DNA of 64,000 bases, taken from contig OY540814.1 of the NCBI GenBank assembly GCA_961205875.1, positions 14,676,993 through 14,740,992 of the forward strand, given 5' to 3'. A model generated the notes under the pieces. The model had not been told where the DNA came from and searched no databases. It saw only the letters and a list, made by a program, of their open reading frames with translations. The position numbers and the translations under genes are program-made. Source of the stretch: Sialis fuliginosa (taxonomy: Eukaryota; Arthropoda; Insecta; Megaloptera; Sialidae). Shown here one piece after another: positions 46,655 to 58,692 of this stretch (positions within the stretch are counted from its first letter, which is position 1; each line of letters opens with the position of its first letter).

Positions 46655-48981
46655 GAGAAAAGTAGTCAAAGTTTATCAATTAATTATGGATAATAATCAT
46701 TTACAATATTTTCTTATACGATAAATATTTCATATATCCTTAAAAAGAAAGTAAAACAAGTCTTGTGGTTAACTTATACATAACATTTTATAATTTTTCT
46801 TAAGCCTGCTATATCATAACAAATATACATAAATTTTCCTCTCATGTATAAATATTTTATAGCGAACGGACCCCGGGTATGGAATATTTTTAATATTGTT
46901 ACACAGAACAAAAAACCGTGTAATGAGATAAATGTATGTACAGACGTTTGAGGATTAGAATATTTCTTTATATATCTTCTAACAAGATCTTTAATATGAG
47001 CGTGTATATTCTTCTTAGCTTTTTAATAAAGTCGAAAAAAATACATACATTTTGTATTATAAAATATCTAACATGCTATTCATAAAAAAGTTACTATCTG
47101 TGATAAAATAAAATTAAATAACGTTAAAGCTAAAATGACAAAATTAGCTTTTGTGAATTTCGAATAAATAATTATCAAGTTTTCTGCATTTGCTTCTAAA
47201 GCTGTCATAAGTCTAAATATAGGAAAAACTTTAAGTCTTTAAAAGAGATGTTTCTGTATTAATTAATTATCACGAATAATTATGAAGGCAATATTTAATT
47301 GAACTATTGATATTTATTTTAAGATGAAATGAAATGATACGTCATTTACGGAGCACATTTTTGTGGAAAACACTGAACAATTATAGGTAGTGTGTTATGA
47401 GTCAAATATATACAACTATTTAAACACTATAGAAATAAAAACAGCTAACTCGACATCTATTCGAGATGTCGTAAAATATAAAACGTGAAAAATAAAATGA
47501 ACTACAACGTTTTCCTCTAATGTGCAAATGAATCAGAACATTTGGTTCAAATAAATCTAATTACTCTACATTTTACTGTGTTAGTGGATGTGTGCGCATA
47601 CATACACATAGGCGTCTGCTAAGAGAGGCAATATGAGGAAATTAAAAAAATGTGAGTAAATAAAATGTAAAGAGCATTGATTCTAAACCAGTATAATATT
47701 AATTTAATAATAAAAAAAATTGTATCTGACTCTGAAAAACATCTGCCATGGAAATTTTTACATGTAAACATATGAGTTATATTTTTTGAAGGTATTTCGA
47801 GATAGAGAGTGTTGCCCCCCCGTTACTACGCCACTGATATGTTTATGTATATGTGTGAGTGAGAGTAATACATGGCTACAACAACGACGGAAAGAAAAGA
47901 AGTCATACAGAAGAACAAACGAGTTGTGTTCGAAGGAGAGACAACACAAGAATTCTTTAGCTCTTTTCATCAAGCTGCTGGATGACTCTATTGTTGTCTC
48001 GGAAATAAGAGGAGGCAATGTTTCACGCCCGCTTGTTCAATGATTACAACCTCTGGCTATGGAATCTTTGTAGATAACTCTAATATAACCCAACATTGGT
48101 CCTAACCTCGATAAGGAAAAATATTTAAAATTTACCGGATATGCCAGTAGATCTCTAACATTATTAGGCGGAGATTTTCTAGCTTATATTAAAATTCACG
48201 GCCTCTTAAAGTGAGCATAATTTATAAAAAAATATTTAATGAGTTCCACGAGACTTTCTTATACGTAATTTTGAGTATACAGTGTACGATTTGTAGAAGA
48301 TATAAACAAATGAATGGAACATAAACATTTATTTTCAACAGTTATTTGAATATCCAGACAGAGCGAGAACTTCAATATACTTAAATACATATATACATAT
48401 ACATATGTATTAACGTCAACAAAATTTTACACTGTTAACTATTGTTTGTGCAATTATATATCGTTAAGATATTAATACAAAACATAACTGTTATAAATTA
48501 CATTACAGCGTACATTCTTATCATTGAGTTACTGTCTCCCCAGTCGCACTTTAAGATAACATGTTCATCGGACTATTTAACTACTATATACTTGTAATAA
48601 ATTCTCTACAAAGTTTTTAAGTATATTAATTCGGTAGTTAATAATTTACTTTGACAATTTCTTTATTATTATATATATTATAACTAAATATTTGTGGAAA
48701 ATAGATTTTGAATTTTGATAACGTAATGTAAAAGGCATTTTGATTTTGTTACGTACACGTTAATACAACAATATAAAATAGTAATTTGTTATTTTCTAAA
48801 TTATTGATAAAATAAAAATTTTCTACAACCGTTTAAAAAAGTTGGCTTTTTTATTGACATTTGTGTGTAAAGTAGTACTTTTGCGCTCAAAGTTACTTTT
48901 AGGTACGGCGTAAAAATTTATTAATAATAAAATTATAAATAATACATTATGGCTTTTTTCTTGGCACAATTCATTGTATTA
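46655..48981. other. AT-rich intronic DNA
   Basis: No gene is supported. At 47812..47836 'ttgcccccccgttactacg' followed by 'ccactg' reads inward CAGTGGCGTAGTAACGGGGG, a hAT-like terminus. At about 48245..48280 is the 'actttcttatacgtaat' block shared with 39068. Confidence 0.4.
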
Positions 48982-49140
48982 TGTGTAATTTTCATATATC
49001 AATTTAGATTTTGCAGATAGTAAATTTGAAATTACAGAATTTACAGCTTCTGATATCTCTGGTGGTGCACATTTATGTTCTTTTTCAGTATCACCACTTA
49101 TCCATCTTATATTACACACTAACAAATTAAGAAACGCATT
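48982..49140 (-). pseudogene. Crypton/tyrosine-recombinase-like N-terminal fragment (fossil)
   Basis: A 53-codon minus frame reads ...C-N-I-R-W-I-S-G-D-T-E-K, then A-P-P-E-I-S-E-A-V-N-S-V-I-S-N-L-L, then S-A-K-S-K-L-I-Y-E-N-Y. The pattern [EI]-x-EAV-x-S-[VI]-x-x-LL-x-x-KS-x-x-x-YE resembles the SAM-like N-terminal domain of Crypton-type or phage-integrase-like recombinases of animals, which normally continues with Y-x-x-F-x-x-W-C. Here a TAA (48979..48981) is followed in frame by Y-N-E-L-C-Q-E-K, as if a nonsense mutation fell inside the motif, after which similarity fades. A sequence like a splice acceptor (tttcttaatttgttag) precedes the frame. Amino acid composition is unlike chance frames nearby. 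No catalytic R..H-x-x-R..Y domain is visible. Family assignment is from memory of the motif and is moderate. Confidence 0.45.
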
Positions 49141-49437
49141 TTAATGAAAATAGAACTGTCAAAAATTTTGTTTAAAGTTTACTTGAGTTGAATTTTAATA
49201 TTTATATAGTAAACTACAAATTATATAAATTAATTATTATATTATATTATTGTTAATATTATATAATAAATAGGGTTGTAGAAAAAATATTGTGTGCACC
49301 ACGGGTGTAAAATGCGTTTTTTTTGTTTCGACTAACAAACATTCCCACTCGTGCGAAAAACTGCTGTTTTACACTCTAGTTACACAAATATGTAACTATT
49401 TTTATTTTCTATCTGTGTTAATAAAGATATAGAAATT

Positions 49438-49774
49438 CTCCGCGACTTTGCCCGTATAAATTCTGAAATCAAATCTTCTTCATTTTTATAAATTTTATTA
49501 GAAAATATAAATGTGTAAGTACGTAGTACGTATTTGACTTAATTAATACAAATTTTGAATTGTTTGTATATGTACATCAATATAACAACTAGATTTCATT
49601 ATATTTTTTATAAGAAATTTCAATTCTATAATTTCTATAATATGGGCCTCCCCTAAAATTATATATTGTTTAATATATAGCCTAAACTAATTCTTGGACT
49701 CTCAAACAGCGAAAGTCTCACAAAAATCGGTTCAGTAGTTTTCGTGTTAGTTGGAACAAACAAATATAGGTATC
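49438..49774 (+). repeat. Interspersed repeat ('cgcggcttcgcccgc' type), longest copy
   Basis: It starts 'tctccgcgactttgcccgta', passes 'tatgggcctccccta' and ends 'gactctcaaacagcgaaag', 'aaaaatcggttcagtagttt' and 'ttggaacaaacaaatatagg'. Partial relatives are at 4559, 26068 and 37183. No coding frame; it behaves like a SINE or a LINE 3' end. Confidence 0.65.
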
Positions 49775-52573
49775 AGATAAAAATTCTTAAAACTATGAAA
49801 ATGAATAATATTGCTAACATATTTACAATGTACTGACTACTGACAGATCTAACAGAACAATTTATTAGTAATGGTTAGTCATTTTCAATAACAAATAAGT
49901 AATTTTAATATTATTATTATAAAATAAAATTCAAATTTTATTTCAATTTTAAAATCAAATTGTTATATTCTATTTGTTATTTAACCTGCCTCATATCAAA
50001 AAACAAAGCAAAATATGTTGTCAAAACAATCCCACTGAAAGGTGACATTTAAATAAAAATATATGATACATATATTTAACCTCCACACATAAAAATAATA
50101 ATTTCAAAATATCAAAGTTTGAAAGTTATACAAAACGACATTTTCTTTGAAAGAATATATCAAAAGAAAAACTTGTAGAATCTAGATAAGCCTTCGGTTT
50201 TGTGTTCGAGACGAACTCCTTCCATCTCGACATTAGTTTACATTTAAAGGCGCATTCACACGGTTACTGTATTTGACTAGTATATAATATAAAACTTAAA
50301 AAATAATTCAAAAGTGTAAAAAAATATATAGTACATTTTACATTTATTTTCTATTAAAAAAATAAAATTAAACTAGTGGTTCTTAAGTTTGTAAAATTAA
50401 ATTAAACTAGAATAATCTAATAAATTAAAAAATATACGTTACGGGACACTAGTACAAGAGTATCGACTCGCACTTGACAATTTTTTATACTTTTTTACTG
50501 TCGAAGTACAGTATTACCACAATACCGAATTTTTTAACATTTGTTTAATATTAAAACCGGATCAATAGTTCTCAATATCAGAAAATAAAGATTCAAAACC
50601 CTTCTTTTTACTTGGGTAAGAAGCTAATCATGTTGGCTATTTTTCATGAAAATTAATTGTGAAAACACGGCATTAATATTTTCAGTGATAACCCCCAAGC
50701 TGTTTTCTCCCCTTCTCTCTTCCACCATCGTCGGGCAACCATACATTAATTTATGCAATGTTGTTTTAGTATATATATACAGGTAAGCCAACCGTCTCGT
50801 TTTGTTTTCCAAAGAAAACAGAGTTCATCAAACTGTGGTACCCACAAAGACCTACCTTCTCAAATCTGTTCTTCATTATTTAAACATTTGATTTGTGTCG
50901 CCTACTTCATTTATTTAAAATAATTAATTTTGCCAAGGTTATGTATGTTTTTTCAAGAAACTATTTGATTATATTTTACATAAATTTTATTTTTTGTTCA
51001 AATATATATTTTTTTATATTAATAAATAACTTTTTATTCGATTTCTACTTTTCTTCACGCTCTTTCTTTAGGCACTTTACCCCTCCCCCCCGCCCTCCTT
51101 TCAAGTGCGCCAACGACATATTGAGGAACACTGATAGATTATATTGTTTACCTACTTGAAGATATATTATTTTTTATCAGAGTCGTACTTAGATATTTGA
51201 GGCCCGAGGCGTAAAAAAATCTATAAAAGTACTAAATGGGTGAATTTGTTCGATAAGCGTTACTGTTGTGGGTATGTAAAAGTGTGCGTACTCAGTGTGG
51301 GCGCGTGTATACTAACTATAAAATTCAGTGTATGATATGTAGCAATCACGAAAAATTGGATTTTTACTGAACTACACGTGTAATCTAGTAAAACAATTTT
51401 CTCTTGATAACGGCTGTATGTCTGTCTGTTAACTATCTACAGTTAAAAAAATTGAAGTTTACCGAAGATATGTAAATATATATTTACTTTTGTTGCCAAT
51501 TTTTTCAATATACTAAAGCTAAAAATAAAAATCCCTAAAAAAATTCAAAACTCCCCTAAACATAAAAACAACAATATCTAATAAAGAATGGATGCGCCCA
51601 GTTAATACGGGGGTGTTAATGCGGGTATATAGGGGATGAAACACACTCGTTTTCTTACCCCAAAGGTCGCTCTCTGCTGTCTCAAGTGTAATGACAATAA
51701 CAATGTACAGGGGATGAGAAATGACATTATATTGGGGGTGCTTTGAGATACCATCACTGAAGTCTTAAGGATGTGAGATCCCAAGACGAAAGAGTGTATT
51801 TTTTCTTATCCAATTACTTGGAACAATTGAATGCTGAGTTATGTGTTTGATGAAAATGTAATTGTAGGATTATCACTCGTATTGAAGATAGTTGTTTATG
51901 TGCTAGGGATTTCATAGCTTTTAAGTTGGTACGTAGGTGTATTTTTTATTTATTATTCATTGGAATTTCTATGTTTTTATGTAATTGGTTTTATAGAGCA
52001 TATCTGGAGGTATCGATTGATTTTTATTTGATTGAAATTAATGGAAACTTCAATGTTAGTTTTCAATAATTAACTTCAGGTTTTGAATTTTCTGCAAATA
52101 AGTAAAATAAAAACAACAAAAAAGTAATTGGACTTTTTAAAGGTCGTCAAAAAATGCAATCAAACATTCTTAAAGAAAGAAGTTTGATAAAGAAGAAATT
52201 TGGCTCCGTGGTAAACAAGAATGAAACAGTTTCATTTTGTATTTCAAAATCGATTTATAAGATATTTGCATTTAAAGCGCAAAAAAGCTTCCTTATTATA
52301 AATTTATATTTTTTTAATTCCGAAAATCTACAAGGATTTTAGATTTTTTGATTAGTCAAAAAGAAGGTTTTATTAAAACAAAATGTTTGTGTATTTAAAT
52401 TTCTTGAATTGTCAGCTCTTATTTCATACTCCAGCGAATAAATAAAATTTAAGACCCACCTAAAAAAGTGTTAAAAATGAAAATTGTATTTTTATAATCG
52501 AGGTTTTTTATTGGTCTAGAAATAACGCCAAGTCATAGTTTTTTTTAAGTGAAATTGTAGCCAGACAGACGGA
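49775..52573. other. AT-rich intronic DNA
   Basis: No gene is supported. A hAT-like start, CAGAGTCGTACTTAGATATTT, is at 51178, related to the end at 57894. Pyrimidine-rich text (acccctcccccccgccc) is at 51079..51095. Confidence 0.4.
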
Positions 52574-52731
52574 CAGACAGATAAAAAGATACAGTGTTGA
52601 TTCCATAAGTGTTCTATTTTTCCGATTTCTGTATTAAACACTAAAAATGTGTGGCAGACAGACAAAAAGATACAGTATTGATTTCATAAGTGTTCTATTT
52701 TTCCGATTTCTGTATAAAACACTAAAAATGA
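52574..52731 (+). repeat. Recent tandem duplication, 81-bp unit
   Basis: Two units (52574..52654, 52655..52731) read 'cagacaga(t/c)aaaaagatac', 'ag(t)attgatt(c/t)cataagtg' and 'ttctatttttccgatttctg' in the same order, with only a handful of differences. The unit begins inside a 'gacagacggacagacag' stretch, which probably served as the slippage or recombination site. Confidence 0.9.
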
Positions 52732-55171
52732 AATATTTCAAAATAAAATTATATTTTTTCATAACAAAACTTCCAGTACGTATTAAGACTGCAAAGAAAA
52801 TTACGGAAGGCATATTTATGAAAGCTCTACATCACAATGAAAACTTAAGAAGTTACATAATGCAAGTTATTTGAACTAGTTTTTTTGTTGTTTACCAAAG
52901 CTGGTTTGATGAATGTGGATCGATGCCTACCTACAGTAAAGTTGACATTCAATAATTTATTTTCTAGATATACGAGTATGTAATTTACGATTGGATGCAA
53001 TCTAGGATTATATTCTTATCATATTTTGTTGTGATTTATCATTTTTGATTTATATTTCAATTCGTTTAATTGGATTTAATACAAATAAAAAATATTTATG
53101 CAGTAGATAGAAAATTATACAATATAACTTCTCTTCTCCAAACTGACCATTTATTGTTACTAAAAAACGGTCAATTATGAAAGTGGTCTTAAAAAAATTA
53201 TATTAAAAAAGTCAGTAAGTATACAGTGTAGATGTTGATCGATTTTTTAGTTTTTTTATTATTTTCGATGTTACAAGCGAGGAATTGATTTCTTCAAAAT
53301 TTGCACAGTTTCTGCCATTTTGCGTGTTGTGTTTTATTTAATTAATTAGATTTCGCCGGTTTATCCGTCAAGAATGTCGATAAACAATTAATTATGTATG
53401 TATGCTTTACGCTCTTTTATTATTGAATAGACCAAATCGATTGCAAATTATTTACGAAATTCAAGGAATCAATTGAGTCTTGACTGATTCATCATCGTCG
53501 AGCCGAAATCTCTTGACCTATAAACGTGAAATTTTTTCATCTTAGTCGTTTTAGCTTCTGAACTAAATAATAATAGTTAAGTTATACTATTTGCGACATG
53601 AATGTAGGTACATAAATATAACAAAGTAAAGTAAATATGATTCGTTGCATGACTGGTCTTGTATATCCGTATGTTTTTATTTATTTCCGAACTTTCGATT
53701 CTTTTTGCTAGATTGTTTCACTGAAATTTATTAGTATTACATATTTGCAATGCTAGAGAGCAACATAAATCATTTTTTACCAAGTTCCAATGAAAATTGA
53801 TCATGTTATATGGTATTTTATAACTCTATTCTGTCTGAGAAATGTTGTACAATAAATTGTAAACAATATTGTTGTTAAATGCAACTTGGTAGAAAATTTA
53901 AATAAAGAAACATTATGTTATAATTTATTATTGTTTATACAAGGCTATCCAAAAATAAAAATCTGGCGATTTAGTGGTGTAAAAATCATTTTGTATACAA
54001 AAAAATATGTAAAAAAATAAAGTAGCCACTGTAACCAAAATGTTATTATATAAGGAGATATCTGCATCATAAAAGTAATTAAAAAAATATACATCCAACC
54101 TCGAAACAATCAAATAAAATTTACAGTCGTATTTCATAATTACTGAAACGTGAAAACTACAAAAGGAAACTTTTGCAAACACATTTTTTCAATACAATTA
54201 CAAGCGCTTCTAATACCGTGTCTAATTAATTGATCAAAGACTGAGTAAGCCAGTCGTCATCATGCAATATGGCGGCAAATCACTCTATAATTTGGAGCCG
54301 CGGTCAAAAGGATCGCTCCTCAATGCTTATTTAGGTGAATATGGTATGTTTGATGAGATTTATAACGGTTTCCATTACACATGGGTTCATTTCGCACCAA
54401 TTAAACTGGACCAGATATTTAAAAAAAATTATATCGATTAAAATAATAATAAATATAGTTATATAATTTATATACTCAGTAGTCGGTAAAGTGGTTAAGT
54501 ATAATATATGGAGATACAATAAAAGATGTTTAGAATATATCGAAGTCTATTCATTTTTTTACAATTTATTAGAAGATGCTGTGACCATTTCGGAAAGCAG
54601 AATAAAAATTGTTTTCTGATTTTAAATTTCCACTCGATCTGTCCGTTTTAGATTTAGAATGTCAGTCTGTCTGTCTAGTAAATCCTTGTCAAACTCATGA
54701 ACTATTGAACCGATATTTAAGAAACTTGGTTTGTTGGTTGGATCTAGTTAGTTGATAGTTTCATATTTAGTGGAGGAGGAGAGGGATGGTCCCAAAATTA
54801 ATATTTTTCAAAATATTTCAGGAAACAAGTCAAATTTTTTAGAATCTTTTTCTAGAGAATTAAATTTACTATAAAAAGATATATCTTCCTTTACAAAATT
54901 TCATACAATTCGAGTCATCATTAAATGTTTGGTTGCACGTGCTTTTTGTCATTTTTCAGGAACGTATAGTACATGAATGTCAAGTGATATATAGTTTCAT
55001 ACTATTATGTTTTTCTTATGTATGTTCGGGTGGTGAAAACGAATTTCACAATAAAAATGCTCGTTAACTCTAAGAAAACAACTTATTATATTTATATTTA
55101 GTTGAATTTTTTAGCTTAAGTTTCTTTAAAAAAATATAAATATAGAACAAATTGACGTTATTTGCAAAAAA
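52732..55171. other. AT-rich intronic DNA
   Basis: No gene is supported. A retroposon-like fragment is at about 54655..54760 ('gtcagtctgtctgtctag', 'actattgaaccgatatttaa'). The rest is low-complexity AT-rich sequence. Confidence 0.4.
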
Positions 55172-55369
55172 ATGAATAAGCTACTGTTTCAGTTTTATTA
55201 TGCACACGTGTTTTCAATAATGAAATATGGAGTAATAATGTGGAGCCGAATCATTGAATATAAAAGAATTTTTATAATTAAAAAAAAATATAGGTCGAAG
55301 AATAAAAGAGTTTTTTCATTAAAAAATTGTTTTTTCATTGTTAGACCAAAGATTTTTCAACCAATATAG
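55172..55369 (+). pseudogene. LINE (Jockey/CR1-like) reverse transcriptase C-terminal fossil
   Basis: The 65-codon frame contains L-L-F-Q-F-Y-Y-A-H-V-F-S-I-M-K-Y-G-V-I-M-W-S followed by E-Y-K-R-I-F-I-I-K-K-K-Y-R. This matches the conserved segment after the palm domain of Jockey/CR1-type non-LTR reverse transcriptases (LL-x-x-YY-[AS]-x-[VF]-x-SI-[ML]-x-YG-[IV]-I-x-W-[GS], then [YF]-x-x-I-F-x-[LI]-Q-K-[KR]-[AC]-[IV]-R). Such enzymes copy LINE RNA into the genome. The catalytic Y/F-A-D-D box lies further upstream in intact elements and is not seen. The frame decays after the second motif, and the first in-frame ATG (55172) is incidental. A dead remnant. Confidence 0.7.
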
Positions 55370-55861
55370 TATAGCAAGGAAAATGTAGATTTTAAAAATA
55401 ATAAACAAGACTGTATTATGAAAAATTTGGAATTAATATTTTTTAATAAATTGCAAATAAAATGAAAGAGTTAACCAATCAGAATGACCTAATCATTCAA
55501 TATCAATTGTTGGTTTAATTATAACACCATTATCACAAACTACACCAAAGCGGAAATAAACTCAATTACGAGTTAAAGTATGTATAAATATTAGCGATAC
55601 AAATTCACTGAACAAAACAGTCAATTAGAGAAACCACACGAAAAAAATCCACAAACAGAATATAAAGTAATTGAAAGTGAAGTTGTGTTAATTAATGATG
55701 AGAACCCGTTTCCCTAATGGATATTTACCGAACCGGTCAGGCTTTAAATCCAGCTCAGCTCAGACGGAGATACACTGAACACACATATGTATACTATTGT
55801 ATACAGGACACTAACGAAATAACGATATATGGTTATAGTGGTCTTCTGTAATTGTAATAAT

Positions 55862-56453
55862 CAGAGATTTGAACCGGAATTTAATTATGGTTCGGTTTCA
55901 AATATAAATAACGGTTCGGGTTCGAGTTTGGATTCAACATGCTGCAAACTATTTGGGTTCAAAACCCGTTATTTTTTTAGGGTTTAGGTTCAAGTTTGTA
56001 ATTGAAAGAAAAATATTTAAAAAATATATTATAATTAACAAATAAAATATTTTCTGATGAAGAAAAAACATTAATAGCCATTAAAATATTGCTAGAAAAA
56101 AGGTCAAAACATAAAATCACATTTTAAAGATTGAAATATCTATTTTAGATTTTTATTGCAAATTGAAATGTAATTTAGTTATAGAATTAAAAAAGAAAGT
56201 AAAAAATATTTAAATTTTAGTAGTAGACTTGATTACATTATATCATAAAATTCAAACAGATACCCAGTTTTATTACATTTTATTATCTCATTTAAAAATC
56301 ATTGGAAAAAAAATATTAAATTATTAAAAATGATTTATTGAACCTTTTAAAAATATATGGTTACCGGTTATCCATAAAAAGGTTCAGATTCAGATTCAGG
56401 TTCGTTGACTTTGAAATATAGCGGTTCGGTTCGGGTTCAGGTTCAAATCCCTG
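55862..56453. mobile_element. hAT-like MITE, 592 bp, 8-bp target duplication
   Basis: Ends CAGAGATTTGAACC on the left and CAGGGATTTGAACC (complement) on the right. Flanks are GTAATAAT (55854..55861) and ATAATAAT (56454..56461), 7 of 8 matching, as expected for hAT. Both subterminal regions are full of short 'ggttc(g/a)g' and 'cggttcgggttc' motifs, which would be transposase-binding-like repeats. The AT-rich interior has no coding frame. Confidence 0.8.
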
Positions 56454-57394
56454 ATAATAATACAATTTGTTAATTTTAATAGAGCGATAAAAATATCCTG
56501 TTAAATGTTTTTTAATAAAAAGTGCTTCCTCGTGCTAAATTTTGCAAATGGAGATGTATTTTTGAAAGGGAATATTTTTACTACAAAATTTTTAATAGAA
56601 AATTTAAAGTTCTAGGTACGACTTTTACGTTAAATGCGTCTTTGACATATTTTGAAAAAAAGAAAAATATATGGGATGCCACATGGATGGAAAGATGAAA
56701 TGAACATTATTGTAAGTCTTTTTTTGATTTCAGATATGATAACATACAGAACTTTCACTTAATGAAAAATATTTATAACTTACAACTTGGTTTCGTATGC
56801 ATGTACAGATAAATCAATCATACTATGAATTACGGCTTTTCGACTTACGTTGATTTGAATTAATGTACATATTTAATTATCACAATTCTCAAAAGTTTTG
56901 ATGTTCCTTTGTGGTTTGAATCTCCTACCTAATCAGCGACTAACACATGAGTCAGAAACCCGGCGCCCATAGTGGATTTTTACTCCACCCTTATTGGACT
57001 AAAGGTTGAGAGATTATAAAGTGCCTAAGACAATTTACAGTACATTTTACATTTGAATCTCGTTTTTTTTTTTTAATGGCTATTTATACCTATTGGTAAT
57101 TTTCAAATCTTGTACTGTGCCCTTATAGATACAAAGATTGCTGACCCTTAGTATAATATATTAAATAATAGCGCTTCGACTAGGAGATATTTTCGAGTTA
57201 TGAAATTCGTTTGTAACCGAGGGTACGAAATTTTTTTAAAATTTGTCAAAAATTGAATTAAACGTTCTAGATTTTATTATTCAGAATTTAATTTTGTTAA
57301 TTTCCACTTCACACGAAAGTAATTAAACCAATTTTGATCAGACTTTGACTGTTACGTAGGTACCTAGTTTCTGAAATAGACGCATATATCCGAA
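56454..57394. other. AT-rich intronic DNA
   Basis: Nothing recognised. A short GC-richer patch around 56930..57000 ('gtcagaaacccggcgcccat') has no supported function. Confidence 0.35.
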
Positions 57395-57560
57395 GCTCTA
57401 CTGTATTTTGTATTCACACATACAGAATGACAAAGATGCGTCTCGTGATTTGATCCCGCGGGATGAGAGAGACGCGCTCCGACCGCAACGAAACAATTCC
57501 CGTGTCCTGCAGGATGTGACCCGCGTCTGATGCGGTCGCCCGACACCAGCCCACTATGAC
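57395..57560. other. GC-rich island with two perfect palindromes
   Basis: A sharply GC-richer patch containing ATCCCGCGGGAT (57453..57464) and TCCTGCAGGA (57505..57514), plus repeated 'gatgcg(g)tc' text. The minus strand is open in two frames across it (one 60-codon frame starts with ATG at 57546), but neither product is recognised. It could be an exon, a CpG-rich regulatory element or part of a transposon. Confidence 0.35.
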
Positions 57561-57855
57561 TTGCTACATATATTCTATTTAATTCTTCTTCTAAGGCACT
57601 ACCCCATTCACGCAGTGGCAGCGCGAATATATATTTCAGAGGAATTTAAACTATTGTTAATTTTAATTATTGAATAATACTCTCTTCTTTTTTCCCTTTA
57701 TGTATTAAATATGAACTAAATACTAATTTTGGTGACAAGCTTACTGAAGAGCAAAAAAGCTCTTATACTTAAATGATAACCTAACCTAAGACTTAAATGG
57801 ACGATTTTTTTAAAAATATTTAAATCTTCTCTTCAATGGGGCCAATATTATTATT

Positions 57856-57894
57856 TTAGCACTTCGGGTTTCAAAATGTCTAAGTACGGCTCTG
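57856..57894 (-). mobile_element. hAT-like terminus, partner of 51178
   Basis: Read on the minus strand from 57894: CAGAGCCGTACTTAGACATTT then 'tgaaacccgaag'. The plus strand at 51178 reads CAGAGTCGTACTTAGATATTT then 'gaggcccgagg'. The two are ends of one family; adjoining bases do not form a matching 8-bp duplication, so they are more likely from separate insertions. Confidence 0.45.
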
Positions 57895-58235
57895 TATATT
57901 TCTTTTACTTATTGATTATTTGTAGGAAGTTATTTTACTGTTTATGGCTCAATCAAAGCACGGTATTTTAAACCAAACAAAGATCGGGATATTTTTTTCT
58001 TGATTTCGAATATAAATTATTTTTATGGTTTTGGCTTCGGAATGGGAGGTCAAAATCTAATTATTTTGGATACGGTTTCGGTTTTTAAGATCAGAATTGT
58101 TTCGAATATCCAACAGTTTAGGTTTAGATACGGAGCTCCATAACATCCCTTATGTATAATATATTTGAAATAACATTGATTTCCTTATGCACCATCGCAT
58201 TTTTCAAGCTTAATACCCGCATATAGAATACATTT

Positions 58236-58490
58236 CTGCTCCGCCTTTGGTTGTTTGTACCCTTTCTTGGCCAATATCCGCGGCGCGTGTTTCAGACGTC
58301 GGTTGTCCGAATGCAAACGGAGAATTTATAGGATAAAGGCAGTTGCTTTGTGTGAAAAACGAACAAAGTCAGCTTTTGTTCTTTCTGCTGCCCGTAGGCG
58401 TTTCACTTATCGTGAGATATTTTAAAAAATCGGCCGGTTCACCCGCCATGGATCTAACCGTTTCCCTCCAGGCTGACTTAAGTATTCATT
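58236..58490. other. GC-richer island in intron
   Basis: A patch with 'ccaatatccgcggcgcgtg', 'cagacgtcggttgtccgaat' and 'aaatcggccggttcacccgc'. A Kozak-like cgccATGG at 58447..58454 opens only a 17-codon frame. Not recognised; a regulatory or conserved non-coding element is possible. Confidence 0.3.
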
Positions 58491-58692
58491 TTTTGGTATA
58501 AATAATAAGGTATTTATTTATATTTAAAAAGTATGCATAGAAATTCATAACAGGAGTTTATCATGTCATCAACGAGCCTAGATTCATAAAACTAATTTAT
58601 TATTACTATTATCAATCTCTTAAAACTGTTAAAGTTTATATTGTGTCGATCTTGCCACATTAAAAAACTTTTTTTATACATACGTATGTATG

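Noticed and set aside
55583..55620. A second TATAAATA with a possible initiator downstream
   Set aside because: AT-rich DNA gives such matches often, and no transcript or coding frame follows.
56439..56453. tRNA-type B box (GGTTCAAATCC)
   Set aside because: It is part of the hAT-like terminal repeat CAGGGATTTGAACC; there is no A box at proper spacing and no cloverleaf.
57364..57546. 60-codon ATG frame across the GC island
   Set aside because: Two frames on the same strand are open there because of base composition, and neither product is recognisable, so it is kept only as an island.
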